NCBI RefSeq assembly: GCF_949628265.1
Contig: NC_088789.1
Span: 10,594,886 to 10,658,885, forward strand
Length of the DNA: 64,000 nt
From: Cloeon dipterum
Taxonomy: Eukaryota > Arthropoda > Insecta > Ephemeroptera > Baetidae
Direction of reading: 5' to 3'
Under the pieces are notes generated by a model, which was given only the letters and a program-made list of their open reading frames with translations, did no database searches and was not told the DNA's origin. Every line of letters starts with the position of its first letter. The first letter of the stretch is position 1. Positions 1-13,700 of this stretch are shown here, piece after piece. Made by a program: the position numbers and the translations under genes.

Positions 1-187
1 TTTTTTAATCGTGCATTCAAACATGTAAACACATAAAAATTGTAAAAAGAGTCGTTATTTATAATTGTGGTTAAAAGAGCAGCTTAATACAGCGCTTCCA
101 TGTTTCAATTCTTAAGCCTTCTACTTAGCACAATTTGGTACTGAAGAGGTTCAAGTTTCTAAAAAAGGGTTGAATGATAAAACTTAC

Positions 188-439
188 TGTAAAGACTGAG
201 ACGCAAAGGAGCGACACTTTGCCTGTGTTGTCACCAATGTATAGATCATCACTTTTTGAGTTCCACTGCATTGCAGTGACTTTAGCGCCCAAGTGCTCGC
301 TTGACATCTGTATCCTCCTGGCTGCAGCTGGAGGAGATTGCAGCACATTGTGTTCAATCATCACCACAGCTCCTTTGCTAGTGGCGTAGGCCAAAATTTT
401 TTCATCTGGAGATATTGACACTTTGTTGATTGGTCCATC
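188..439 (-). CDS. HPS5: HPS5 coding exon 2
   Basis: The exon has 84 codons, from acceptor gtcag|GATGG to donor ACA|gtaagt. It begins DGPINKVSIS, aligning with the EGAISQV / HGAITSL positions of known HPS5 proteins, and includes SSEHLGAKVTAMQW and the GD-x-x-GKVS motif. Confidence 0.8.
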
Positions 440-652
440 CTGACATACAAATTTACTTTTAAAAATTTTTAGAGGGTTATTGATTTTCAATTTTACCTTG
501 CTGGGAATAAGATGAAGGAAGGTACATGGCTCTCTCCTGAAAATGTATAGACCACCGCTGGTTGCACCAAAAACAAGAAGTTTTTGAGAGAGACCAAAAC
601 AGGTGTACTGAAATTTTTCTTTTAGTTTGGATGTTGGTGGCCATAGAAACAT
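188..652 (-). CDS. HPS5: HPS5 (pink) homologue, N-terminal part, partial at left edge
   Basis: HPS5 is a subunit of BLOC-2, the complex that directs cargo to lysosome-related organelles such as insect eye-pigment granules. Two coding exons are visible on the minus strand: 652-497 and 439-188, joined across a 57-nt intron. The joined 136 codons form the start of a beta-propeller. They show YTCFGLSQ, GATSGGLYIF, LHLIPSK-DGPINKVSIS, YATSKG, SSEHLGAKVTAMQW and GDNTGKVSLL, which line up in order with the N-termini of Drosophila pink and human HPS5. ATG 652 is the first in-frame ATG after an upstream TGA, so it is the likeliest start, although a further upstream exon is possible because family members have a slightly longer N-terminus. 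After 188 there is a good donor (ACA|gtaagt); the next exon must lie left of the window. TECPR2, a related propeller family, is the main alternative, but the motif match is poorer. Confidence 0.85.
497..652 (-). CDS. HPS5: HPS5 coding exon 1
   Basis: The exon has 52 codons from ATG 652 and ends in phase 0 at AAG|gtaaaa (497/496). It covers the first propeller blade with YTCFGLSQ and GATSGGLYIF. Confidence 0.75.
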
Positions 653-1547
653 TTTAATACCTTTATGCGTTGGGTGGATTTTAAGGGTTGTAGGATGTGC
701 CCAAAATTTTCCAGCTCACACAAAACATATGGCCGCTTCTCACTTTCCTAAAAGCATAAACAATATAATATTTTCACTTGATTCAGGATTTACAATATAC
801 AATAAAACGAATAAAACCAATTTTTCATCAAACAAAAATTTAAATACACACACTCGGTTTATCCCCTTTCGCTTAAATTAGATTTGAAAAATCCAAGAAG
901 CAGGAGTTACATAATATTTTAAAATGGTATTGATTGTGTGTCAATTACATAACTGTTTAAAACTTAAAACTATAACTATTACTTGCAAATTTTGTTTCTA
1001 TTATGCAGCCCGTGTATCCTTGAAATAATGCCGGTTGACTAAATTACAGAATTTTCCAGTTTATGTCATAGCACGCGTGTGATTACAAAGTACATACAAC
1101 GTCAACCGAGCATGTCAGTGTGCTGTTATTGATCACAATTTACCACTGCAGCCCGTCCTTGCGGTGACATGTCAACATGAAATATATTTACGACGCCCAA
1201 AACAGCCACTGTGTAGCTGGAGGAAAGGTCAAGTCAATCATTTTGCAATGGGATTAGGCGAGTGGCAAAATTCATCAGTTTTTACGTTGATCAAGGGTAA
1301 AACCACCAACATTTCCTTTCAAATTGAAGAAAGACATTTAAATGATTACTTTACCACTGTTTCATCCATGGCTAACGCATAATTATCGCAATATTTAGAA
1401 GATATTTGGCGCTCGCGACCACTCGCTGGTTCGGTCATATGATCATTTTGTTTACGGAGTGGTTCTTTGGCCACACCCACGGATCACGTGCTTTTGTAGG
1501 GCGCGGATATAAGTGAAGCTTTTGAAAGTTGCTGTAACACAAGTTGC
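653..1547. other. Upstream flank of HPS5, no gene seen
   Basis: This is AT-rich sequence with no conserved reading frame. It should contain the 5' leader and promoter of HPS5. Near its right end are a CACGTG E-box-like site (about 1487) and a TATAAG string (about 1508), which I could not tie to any transcript. Confidence 0.4.
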
Positions 1548-1550
1548 ATA

Positions 1551-1692
1551 TCGTCCTGGTCCCGGTAAAATTGCGTAACTTTCAACAAAAACCCAAATTT
1601 TCAATGTCGAATTGATTGTTGACATTTTCTTGCAACAAGGAAATTCGCGTTTGGTTGTTGAAAGTTACGCAATTTTGCCGGGACCAGGACGA
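1551..1692. mobile_element. Miniature inverted-repeat transposable element (MITE-like), TA target duplication
   Basis: Two 38-bp arms, 1551-1588 and 1655-1692, are reverse complements of each other except for one position (T1566 against G1677). Each starts at the outside with TCGTCCTGGTCCCGG or its near-match. The element is flanked by TA at 1549-1550 and 1693-1694, as expected for Tc1/mariner-type insertion. It has a 66-nt centre that itself contains AATGTC...GACATT and no transposase. It is non-autonomous, and its family is not recognised. A simple non-mobile hairpin is the alternative. I saw no second copy in the window. Confidence 0.75.
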
Positions 1693-1695
1693 TAT

Positions 1696-4600
1696 CCACA
1701 AGGCTGTGCTGTGCAAGTAGAAATAACTCACTGGTTCTCTGGTTTGCATTACATATATGTAATTAAAATGACAGCGCGACATCACTGAACGATTACGGAC
1801 CATGCTAAAATTAATTTCGTTTGATAAAAAGAATAAAATGACAGTGAATTTGTATTCGGACACGATGCAGAATTTCCTGGATCCGACTTGGCCTCTTCAA
1901 TTTATATAAAGGCCCATTAGGTTATGTGTACGATTCATTTCAACGAATACAAAATCAGATAAATAATAATTCTTGTTTCATTGTTGTCAAAATTTTGTAA
2001 CGTGGAATAGAGTCTGCTATACGGATAGTCTATTATATCACTCTATTTGAACGTTGAAAGTAAATGAGAAATAAAAAATGTGTAACTACGCAAAAATATT
2101 CATAATTTGAAATTTTTTTACACTCCCATGATCCCATGATTTTTATTTGATGGACCGCGAGACTTTTGATGTTGCCGTTGTCACACTTCTCAGACGATTA
2201 AACACCATCAAACATTTTTTTGTCAATTTTCTAATGAAGCGTGTGTGTTGTGCTTTAAAAGGAACAAATCGGCCGCTGATTTGGACCGTCGAGGGAATCA
2301 TCAAAAGCGTCAAGGAGATCTCGCCGCCTCGCGCTCTGTCACACTGCTCTTAATTTGAAGTTTGTTGGCATCTAATTAGCGAACAGCTTAATCTTTTCCG
2401 CTCCATTGGTGATTTCTCATCATCGCAGAGAGCGTAGCCATCTTCAACGACGCGGCGTTTCGCTTTTTGAATATATTTAATTTATGTGTCACCTGTGCGC
2501 CAATTAAAAGCTGTGAGACACATGCATGAGCACCTTGTCATGAGATCTGTTCAGGAAATCTATTTTCCTTTATAAAACAGAAATATATCTATGCTCGCAG
2601 ATATACCTGTCTGCTTGTAAACAGGTACTAATGATTAGCTAGTGATCTGCAATGTCAATCACCAAGGATTAAATTGCACGATCAACTTCAACTGTTGGGA
2701 TTACTGTAATGGCTATTTTATACTATCGCAAAATTTGGAAGCATAATCATTAATCTTATAATAAATATTTTCCAGAAGCAAGTTTAATCTTAGTCACATT
2801 TTGTTGACACTGCGGTAATTTTGCCGATCTCTCTCTCCCTCTCTGTTGGGATTGAACAATTAACAATTTTGCTGATGGACAGATTTCTGTCGGAAAATTG
2901 GGCTGATTTTTACTTTTTACACATGTCTTTGTCCCACAAATGGTGCTGGTGTCACCCAGATCACGTGATCAAGTACAAATTTAATTTTCTGTCAAAATGA
3001 TACAGCGTTGCTTAATTTAATTTTGCCGTCAGCCAACAATTTCCAATTGCAATAGAGGGAGATCGGTCCAAATGCCGCGGTGTCAACGATTTAACACTTT
3101 TGGAATGACGGTGTGAAAGTAATCCCTTATAAATGATTAAATTAACTCTCAATATAAGTCTGATTTTATATTTTAAAAAATATATAGTCCATGATTGAAT
3201 TTCAATAATGGTCATGAAAAGAATAACCTACAAAATACTGGCTGTCAAAAGGGCACAGACCGACAAAAAACAAAAAATATGGCTTGAGCAGTTACTATAG
3301 GAGAAGTTTGAACTTCATCCCGTTCGCAATTTTATTTTCCTGTTTTTAAAAACTTTTTAATCTGCTTCCTTCCCAAAATAGATTCAATACGGTAAAAACA
3401 TAAAATAAAGAGTCTAATCAATAATGCCTCATCTCTAACGCAGATTTAAAAGCCATTAAAATCACATATGCGTGCATCAACGGTTTAGATTTCATTTCAG
3501 CTCAAATCGTGATGAAAATTCAGATCAGCAGTATATCGGACGTGCTGTGAATTTGCCGCGCGCGTCTCTCAGAGCACTTTTCCGTCTATATGGCGACAGA
3601 TTCTCTCTCGGCATGCAAGTGGTGAGCAGATTACCGGAACAATAATCAGCTTGAGTGGAGTGACCCCTGTCATGGTAGACCACCCGCCCTGCAGCCTCTC
3701 CGCCTATTTTCTGCGCGTCGTCCAGCCTGCCAGCGAGCGAACGAGTTTGATTTCCTCCACCGCCGCCGCATAATACATTCACGGGCGTCTTCTTTTTACC
3801 GTGGAGAATAAAGGCTGCGGACGACAGATGCATGATAAAAACCCTCTTCAGGCCAATCAAGGGCCGCACATCCCCGCAATGATTGCGTCACGCGCCCCCG
3901 ATCCACGCCAATAAAATTGCCCACTCGGCTGGAAATTAAAAGCATCAGGCGCAAGGCGGTCTTGCTGATCGAGAGATACATTTCAGCCGGCGACGCGCCG
4001 CTCGTCTCGCGCGTACTCGACACAGATTCATAAATATACGTATATGCAAGCCGACTTGCACACGCATGCATCTGGGGTTGAGAATTTTAATCTACTTTCC
4101 AGATTCAAGTTATTGTCGACATTTCTGGTGCGTCAATCGCGCATTTTCCTTCCTTTCATTATTATATTTGTTTATTTAACTTTGGAAAATCAATCGATTG
4201 TACATATTTGTTCAGCAATTAGTAATCACTTATCACGACTGATGGATGAGCAGTTTTTTAGAAATAACTAGTCGGGGATTCTTGAAAAGAAATAAAACTG
4301 TTTCATGTTTTGAGTTTAATTTTTACTGCCACAAAGCAAATGAAAATATGATTGGAAAATCTAAATTTGAATTTCTCTTTTAAAAGGGGTAATTTTTGAC
4401 AAAATAGGGGAATTAAAGCAGTATAAAGAAGTCGATGCAAAGGCATATAATTATTTTTTCTAGTGTCAATCTGATTTATGACGAGTTACGTAATATAAAA
4501 ACAAATTGAATCACTTAATTTACAAACGTTTGACTAAAATGCACACCCCCAAATGAGAGCAAGCGATTGCGCGTTGCTGCTGGTTCTTGGGGGTGGTTTT

Positions 4601-7369
4601 GCACTTGGTGGGTGGTAACACAATACACGCACGCAGCACTTCTTGGCTGTACAACTTTCCTCTCATTCTCTCTGCAGCATCAGGCTTTTAGTTTCAGCAT
4701 ACTCGTTGCAGATTGGGTTCCACCTCAGCGCCGAACAGCATCTGTTGCACTTTTTCCAGTTTTCGGGTTGTGCTGTCGGTCTGCGGGCGTTAACTTGATA
4801 TGAACGCAGCACTGCACTCACGCGATTTTTCACTCGCGCAGGGTGGGTGCGTTCCGTGCTGCTCTTGCAGCCAGCTCTTTTTATTTTCGTTAATTATTTA
4901 GACGTTGTTTACATGTGTCATACAGTGTCAGTGCGCTTATGTAGCTTCAATTGGCGAAAAAAATTGTGATTGTTGGCACAACTTGGCTTTCCTTTACTTC
5001 TTGGTCAGTGCAAACATATTAATAATCAGTTGACGTATATAGTATAAGCTATAGCGTGGTTGTTTGTGTAAGTCTTATTAGTCAGGCATTAGAATTAATA
5101 TAAGAATATCAGTCGGTTTGTAAAAATAAATGTAACCTTGGGCCGTCATCGAGCTGGGATGGCCACCTTGGGCATGGGCACGTCGAATTTTCTCTAGAGC
5201 CCGTTAACCCGTTGATGCCACGTTTAAATGCTATAATACCTTCAATGATGTAGTTTGCTTAGTTTTTATAATGTCTTTTAAATTATGATTTTTTTATTTA
5301 TCACATCGATTTTATGTATTTTTGTATGAATTATACGGCATCCCTGGATCCCAAAATCCACTGTTTCTATCAACATGCAAATGAAAGGCATAGGCCGTGA
5401 TGGTAAAAATGTAGCACAAACTCCAGGGCACAGCAGAGAAGAAAAGAGCATTGTGTTCAGCTCAAACAGGTTCAGCGGGCAAAAATAGAATTTCATCCCC
5501 ACAACTATTGTTATTCCCAGCGCCTTTTATAAACGTCCTTTCAATAACCTGCTGCAAAACGAGTATATATGCATGCTTCCCAGCAGAGCGAGAGCTATAT
5601 AGGCGGCATCTTCTGAAGTTGAACGCACCTGATTTTCTCCCTTCAACTTGATATAGAGAACCAACCCTCTTCGCAGGGTCCGCGTAAGATTTCTTCTTCC
5701 AAACTTTATTCGTCATTTGATAAATAATGTTTGATGTATTTTATTACAGAGCAACACCCTTGGTGGAGAGAGGCCAGTTTTTTTCGACTGTGCCGAGAAA
5801 TTGTTGCCATTTGTGCTCCGCGGGGGATGAATTCCAGGGCCATTTGTCACAACTCCGCTTTATCACCAAGCGTTAGTTACATAATGACCCTTATATTCGG
5901 CGAGAAATGATCCTTTACGCAACACACTCCTGCACAATACAAATACACGCACGCGGCACAATTTGTAGGGATGCAGGGATGCAGGGATGAGGACGAGAGC
6001 GTGAGAAATTCCTCACTTCAAGAAGACACAATAAGAGATCGAAGAGCATATGTGTAAACTTGGAAACATACAAAAGTCACAAAGAGGAAACATAAATTCC
6101 ATCAACTCTAATACGCGATCCATCCCATTCATTCAAAGAATGAAATACGGCTAAAAATCTTCAACAGTACCATGATTCCGATTCGCTCATCTGCTTGGTT
6201 CGATTGGTCGAACATAGAAAAATTAAATTAAAAGGCTCATGAACAGAGCTCTCATAACCTAACGGTTAATTAATAAGAAAATGAAATGAATTGAATAAAC
6301 TACATGTAAATATAAATAAACTTGATATAATTTCGATGTAAATTTTTACAAGAATTGCCGTGAAAAAATAAATATCACGTCAACAAATTACGCAGAGGTG
6401 TTGATGTCATTGGCAAAAATATACCCCTGCAATTTCTGGCAGCAGCGGAAAGAAGCAAAAACTCGGCTACTTGCAGATTCCTTTCAACTCTCGCGGCGTA
6501 ATGTTATTAGCTGCAATCCTCTTTTTGCTGCGGTTTTACTTTTCTTTGTAGGTCTGCCTCTATCGGTCGCGGAGGAGCACAGATCTTGCTTATATTGAAA
6601 GCGCGTTTCAATAATAATTACGGCGTGCAAGTCAGAGTGTGAAAGGTTTGATAAAAGACGTAATAGCCGAAACACGTAGTATTGGCGGCATGAATGGATA
6701 ATTGCTATATAACCCGCACTTTATATCAAAGGAAAACTGCTTCTCTCGTCTCTCTTCTATTTATTGCATCTTGTGTGCCTCACTAGACGCCGCGCTACTG
6801 GATTTTTATTTGTGCGCCGCATGAATACGTCGTTAACTATCAAGAGATGCACCGCATGTGATTGTGTTATTGAAGAAAAATATGACACTTGGGGCAGTAC
6901 GAGAAATACTAATACTCCGAGCTTTGTTGTTTCTGTGGGCAAACATATTCACGCAGTCAGAAACTTTAAAATTTATACTTTGCTTAAAATATTCGCCGTG
7001 CATTGTGCATGCTGGCCTGAGCAGGCGTGCTGGTGAGAGAAATTACTTTACCCTCGAATCGTAGGAACTGGCATCCTGCTGTTCTCAACAAAAGCAGTAG
7101 CAGTAGTACCTGATAAACATACATGATGGTTTGTTTTGTTGATACAAAAATTAGATTGCTAAGAATGTTCCCAATCTGCTTGGGAATTTATCTCTTGTTT
7201 GAAGTTAAGGAAAGGAAAAACATCCATCATAATAGAAAATATTTTACAGGGGTAGTCCCACCAGTTGAGACGAAACCTTAACAATATATTGACATTCTGC
7301 GCAGCCATGTGTCAGTTGTTTTGTGATCTCTCTGTAAAATCCTATCCCAGCATCATATTGAATTGACAA
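1696..7369. other. Non-coding stretch, no gene seen
   Basis: AT-rich sequence with scattered short chance frames and no family similarity. A good TATA-box match (TATATAAA, 1903-1910) is present, but no initiator-linked gene could be followed from it. A short tandem of GGGATGCA units occurs near 5970. Confidence 0.4.
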
Positions 7370-7760
7370 GGCCCGCACAGGTGCGTGAAAAATTCAACTG
7401 GGGCAGCACTGATTTTGGCAGCCTTCTATATTGAACATTTGTATTATGGGGCTGGCCTCTACGGCCCACTTTGGCCTTAAAAACCGGAAATGTTACCAGT
7501 GAAATCGAAAAGGTATACTGTACTGTTACCGGTATAATCTCTCCCAATCCCCCTAAACGCCCTGTGAAACGGCGATGCCACCCTGTGCGGTGTCCGCTCC
7601 GAGAGATATTTTTGAAAAGGCTGCGGTCGAATTTTCGTGCAATACTAAAACCAAAACCAAAAATTCGGACGCTCCCCGAAACCACTGATCCACCGACCCC
7701 ACAGACAGTGATCAACGCTATGAAGACGTTGAACTGTCCCCGAACGGTGGTTCCCTAAGA
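7370..7760. other. Unidentified GC-richer island open in frames on both strands
   Basis: This block stands out from its AT-rich surroundings. It has a 95-codon frame on the plus strand and a 120-codon frame on the minus strand, neither resembling a family I know. It could be a decayed mobile-element fragment, an exon of an unseen gene, or a regulatory island. Confidence 0.25.
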
Positions 7761-10700
7761 CGGCGGGGCAAATAGGCCTGTATACACATACTATATATAT
7801 CGCAAACAATAACCATTTACGGTTTTAGAGTAATCCTATTTGCAAACATCTGGTTTTTAGTCGTTTTTTTCCACCATGTTGTGTTTGCGCGTAGGACCAC
7901 TCTTGTTTACAAGTGGACAATAAATTAGGACAATAAAAAATATCATAATATTAACTTCTCTAAGTTACACGAGCATCATAATAATTGAAATAACGATTCG
8001 TATTATTGAGACATTTTCTAGCAAATGAATATTTAGATTGTACCAAAAATTCTAGATGACATGGTGAAGGTGGAAAACACGATCTTCATCTTTGTTAACC
8101 CATCAAATTTCTTTTTGATAAAAATTTGGTTTTCATCACCAATTTTAAATTATCAATCAAAACTATGATTCACAAATTGAATGGCATGATCAAATAAAAT
8201 CCACCTACATACAATGTGCGCAAAGTATAGCGCTTGTTGTGACACACTTCCCCTGACTACACCATGCAGTATTATTCATCCAGCATTCAAGCGGCATCTT
8301 TTGAATCCGCTCGAATAAAAAATTCATCGCCAGGCAGCATTCGGTGTATATGTTTGTAGGAACGAATGTGAGTTGCTACTACGAGTGTACCGCCTTCTGT
8401 GTAGCACAACACATTCACCTGTGTATATGCGAGTGTGTCTCTACACATATACATATTTATGATGTGCAGAAGAACAAATTAAAAATACAGCAGCAGCATG
8501 GCTGGCTAATGATCTTTTACGATGACGGCCACTAGTATTACGTTTTGGTTTTTTTATTCTGCCTCTCTTTTCGCCCGCTATATATGGACGGCGGGAATAA
8601 AAATTGGAATATATTTCCCACTAATGAGCTGCTGCTGCACCAACAACGCGAGTCGGCGGGCACTTTTGTTGCTGGACGCTGCGCTGCTGCTTCTTCTTTT
8701 TATTCATTCGTCAGCACAGCCACTCTGCCGAGGCTTTTGAATAATCTATTAATGTTGTTGTGAATCATTTGGGTTCACACGCGTTTTATTCCTGAGAGAT
8801 GAGTCGTGCTTGCTTTTGCGTCGAGCTGGAGAGGTAGAGTTTATAATTACAGGGTTGATTTCACCAAATGAAAAGACTATAACTATGCCCAAATGATTGT
8901 ACGTCAATGGGCATGAAAAATCGACATTTTTGAAAACAAAAATTGTTATTTAGCAATTATCAGCTTCGCTGCTTCGTGGGAAGTGTGCGACACATCTTAA
9001 TTATATTCATCAGGTGAGTGCGTCCACGCACCCGATTTCCTGGGCCGCCAAAATATGACGAATTACAAGCAGGCAGGAAGTTTTGACTGCGTTGCAGCGA
9101 CACGGAATTGCTATTACTGCGTCAACACCTTGCCTTCACCTCTATCAGCACACGAAACCATTAAAAGAATGAGCGAGATAAAAAGTAGCACGTCAAAAAC
9201 CTGACCAACAATTCGGCGTCGCAGCACGAACGTACATTAAAAAAATAATAATTCGTCCAGAGGCACAAAGGGCGCGATAAAAGAGCTGTCAACCGCGCCA
9301 CCATTAATAACGCTTTCGCTGATAAATTTTCGCGGTGACAAATTGATTTTCAAGTTGGTTTCAAAGTGAGCCAGTGCTTTTATTTTCTTTTCTAGTAAAT
9401 TGAAGCAAATATTTTCCAAGATTATTATGCAATCCGCGGAAAATTGCTCTTGAGAATAGTAATAAAAAGAGAGACCAAATCAAAATAAAATGTTCTCTCC
9501 GAAACACGTGTTTTACAAATGAATGAATATGTTTTAACCTAGCTCATAAAATTCTGAGATAGAATAAATTGCATTTACTAATTTTCCTGGCCTATGCTAG
9601 GCTAAATTCCAAAATTACTTTGTGGAATAATTGGAAATTTAATAAAATACTTATTCTTACAGCGAATCTAATTAATTTATTAATTTTCCAGTTTGCTGAT
9701 TATTAACTTTACAACCTTTTACTAATTAATAGTAATAAAAACCCTGAATTAAAAGAAATATTATTTTAAACAATAATATATTTATGATATAAGATAACAA
9801 ACAGCCAAATGGACTATTGTTGTTAAATAAAATGATTTATTTTAAACGAAGAGCATTCAACTTAAGCTATCTGAGCAGACAATTTTTTCCGTGCTAATAA
9901 TTGCTTTTTAGGATATACACGTGAAAACCAGGTGTTCAAGGTGCTTGGCTTACATTTTGAGTTCATAGCAATATATTAATGAGGCCGGCCTAGATTAAAA
10001 TCAAAAGCGGGCCTATTAAACATTTTGTGTACAAATCAATCACATTCTTGGTGATCAATTGACTGAAAAATAACTTCGATGGAGTAACACACGTCAAATA
10101 TAATTGGACATGTGTGTGCGCGCTCGTTCGATCCATGGTGCTGAAATCAGATTCACCAGACTTGTTATTATAAATGATGGCACTCGGGAATTAAAAATAA
10201 AAGAAGAGATCTCTCCTCATCCTATATTGAGACGACATTGACGACGCACGGTCGCGCGTCTCTGGTCTCAGAGAAAAAATACATACACGTATGAACCGTG
10301 CCCGAGATGGAAGATTAAACACTGCGCATATGTTCAAAGCTGCGAGAATTCAATTTTTATTGTGGGAATACTCGGAGAAGACGGAGAAGACAATATTATT
10401 TATAATTTCACTATAGCAGAGTGCACTTGCATGAAATGACTCAAGATGCTGAATCTTCATACAGGTGACGAGAGCCTCTTAATTAAAAGAGCGCAGACGT
10501 GTTGCTTTTCAAGAAAGGCAGATAATTATCAACGCGAGTTTTTCCCTTTGTTTGTTTAGCAGCTGAAGGCATTTTATCACAATGATGTATCAAATTTGCA
10601 ATTAAATTTGCTTCGTTTACAAATGGCTAATAATTAATGTCTCCAGGCTATATACGAGCTGGAAGGTCAACCATGTAAGGAGCTAACAATGCGGGTTAAA

Positions 10701-13700
10701 TTTATAAAAATTCGTGTACAAAAAATATTCTGTCAAATGTATAATTTTACATGTATTTTATAAATAATCTTTTGACTTTCTAAATCATTGTGCAGAAATC
10801 CGATTAGCATGTTATTTTCTTTAGCAAACTTATAAGCCCATCAATTTTCCTTGGATCGATTTTGATGGGTTTCAACTTGTGAGGTAGTTTGGAGCCTTTG
10901 TTCTCTGATATTGACGTATGAGACGTCTGAGCTGAAAAGCTGGCCGAGTCTAAATAAGGCATCAATCGAAAAGTGATCTGGTCCTCTCGAGTGTCGCGCT
11001 TGACGTTTTAAACAGAATATTTTCTCTATCACAGAATAATAATTCAATACCGGGCATAATCGGCGAGTTTGGCGAGTGGCAGGCGCGCAATAATGCAGGG
11101 AAATATGTTGACAGGTCAGACCACCCGCGACCATTTACTCTGCTTGATAAGCAATCAGATGACACTTGAGATAGTCATATGTGTGTACTTTTAATACACT
11201 GGCCGAGAGCAAATGCTGCATCGCCAGGGTGATCCATCTTTTGCTAAGAACCGCGTGTGAATATCACTCTCTCGGTACCACACATAATTTTCACATTAGT
11301 CAGACTTGCTGAACGTCAAGGACTCTTTTATTTCTTCATGTCGCTGTTCAGATTGGAAGCAGATCTTATCACATCATTTTAATTACCATTAGGAGAATGT
11401 TATTGACTTGAAAGGAATATATAAATAAATGAAATTTTGCCTAGGACTATGACAATTTAATGTTATTATGTTTAATTTAAATAACACCACTTGAGCCTTG
11501 AGCTCCTCTTGTTATTTTTCTGACAAGAAGATTTCCCTGAGTAAATCAATTTAAATAAGGCCTTTATAATTGTAAGGGAAAATATACAGCTTTCAATATT
11601 TATCAGAATTAATTTATGATCAAGGATTTATTTATAATTTCTGAGAACACTATTACAAATGATGGCAAAATTTTCAAACGCAATTTTATCAGTTAAATGG
11701 CACGCGTGTAATTTAAATGTTTTTTTTTTAATGGAATTAGATTATTTTTAGGTAGAAATAATTGCATCTCTCAGTTGACTAGGACATGTCTGTAAAACAG
11801 AAAATAAATTGCTTGTATTACTTAAGAAACTGGAAAGTAATTAATTTTAACTGTGAATATTTTGACACCCGTCTGCCTCTGCCTTCATTAGCATCTACCA
11901 ACAAGGGCATTAGACAAGTTACTTTCGGCATTGAAAAGAAAATATCTAATTTAAAATTTTATCAAAATAAAATTTCAAGATAGTGTTTTATTTCAATTCG
12001 CAATTCAGCCAAACAATTCGATATAAAGACCTATGACCTCAGATTCGTTATTTAATTTTTCCTTCAGTTAAAATGTCCTGTTGGTCAAATATATTATGTC
12101 TCATTAAAGCAGAGAAGAGTAGCACGCAATATAGTTCACGTTTACGACACTGTAAGGAGCAGTATATCTCTCAGTGCGGAAAATTTGCGGCTTCTGGTTG
12201 GATCTGCAAAATGGAGAAAAGCGGAATGAATTCATTTAGGAGTCGCGGTTAAAATGTAATGAATCACCGCCCAGCACTTGGGGCACAGCAAGAGGTCTTT
12301 CCGAACCAGCCAAGCATGCCCAATGATAGCTACTGTGCGTTCCTTCCTTTGATATACGCATGCATTCTCACACGCGGCAATATGCGTCGAGTCATCGTCG
12401 CGATTCAATTCGACGAGAGAGTGAAAAAACGAGTGGTAGACGCGCTTGGCTCTTCAAAGTGCCGCACACTGTCATTTGATTTTTCTCTAATGAGACTAAT
12501 TTACATTTCTCAAATTTAGTTTTATCATATTCACGCACCCATTTCACCGCCACCGCTCGATGACTTTCAGCAAAGCACCAGAAAAATTTATAAATGGAGC
12601 TGTACGAGCACACTCTTTTTCATGAAATAATCTTGGAAAGAGGAAAGAGCGCAGGAGTCATTAGCTCCGCGGGACTACAGTAACATGATCATTAGCAGGA
12701 GACTTAAAAGCATTTAACCCATTTAATTAAAAAAATTGTTCCATAGCTCTGATTGATTTTTCTCTCAAGCCAACCATCCCACTATTGCCATAAATCCACA
12801 GACAGTATAAAATGTAAAAGTCATTGGGTAGTTTTACATAATATGAAGCTTTCATAATTTAGCCAAGTTCCCTGAACGGATTATTTTTACAATTTTATGT
12901 AATTCAACCTAGAAGTGTGCAATTTAAATTAATTTTTCAGGACATAATCAAATATCTCATTTTTTTTAACTATAGACTAAAATATTTTTTTAAATTCAAC
13001 GTTTTTCAATCATTGTACTTGTAATACAAAATAGTACAGCATCGTCAGTACTTTATATTAAGCTCTTTTGCATAAATTTATGAATTTATTACTATTTTTT
13101 TAATTCTACCAAAATTGATTTAAAATGTTTGAAGAAACGTCAGGGACATAAAATAAGTTTCGAGAACAAAATCAATTAAGAAAATTGCATGATGTGTCGT
13201 TTTAAATAAAAAAGTACTGAGCTGAAAAATAAATCATATTTTTAGTTGAATTAATTATCTAGAGGTGCTTTAATATCATTGCACACATCCAACTCAGTGC
13301 AATTAAAAGTGTCACTTACGAGAACGTACAAGACACATCGTCGCCGGGGAGAGAAACATGCGTGTTTGCGCGTGTGTCAGAGGTCCTTTGAAGCTGACAA
13401 ATCACGGAGATAAAATTAATTGACGCATCGCCAACTCCAGGGTAAAGCGCGCGCGGGTCAATACTTGACTCTCATTTATTCGTTCGAGACGCGCGGGTTC
13501 AAAGAAGAGTTTGAACAAAATATATCTCATTGCTTAAGTGGATACTACCACTCGAGCACAGATCCAGCGACAATCCTTTGATCTCTCTCGACTCTTTCAA
13601 AACCACACACTCTTTTGGCTATACGTTTTCAAAAGGGGCGGCGAGAGCAGGACTTGCTGCTGCTGATGCTGCAGCCCTAGTGTGATTTTTATATACACGG

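Noticed and set aside
105..158. Possible third HPS5 exon (minus) after acceptor ttttttag at 160-159, encoding 17 residues and a stop
   Set aside because: It would leave an intron of only 29 nt, too short for normal splicing, and the peptide does not resemble HPS5. The true exon 3 is probably left of the window.
1898..1935. TATATAAAGG followed by a possible initiator, suggesting a promoter
   Set aside because: No reading frame, splice site or conserved sequence follows; TATA-like strings are common in this AT-rich DNA.
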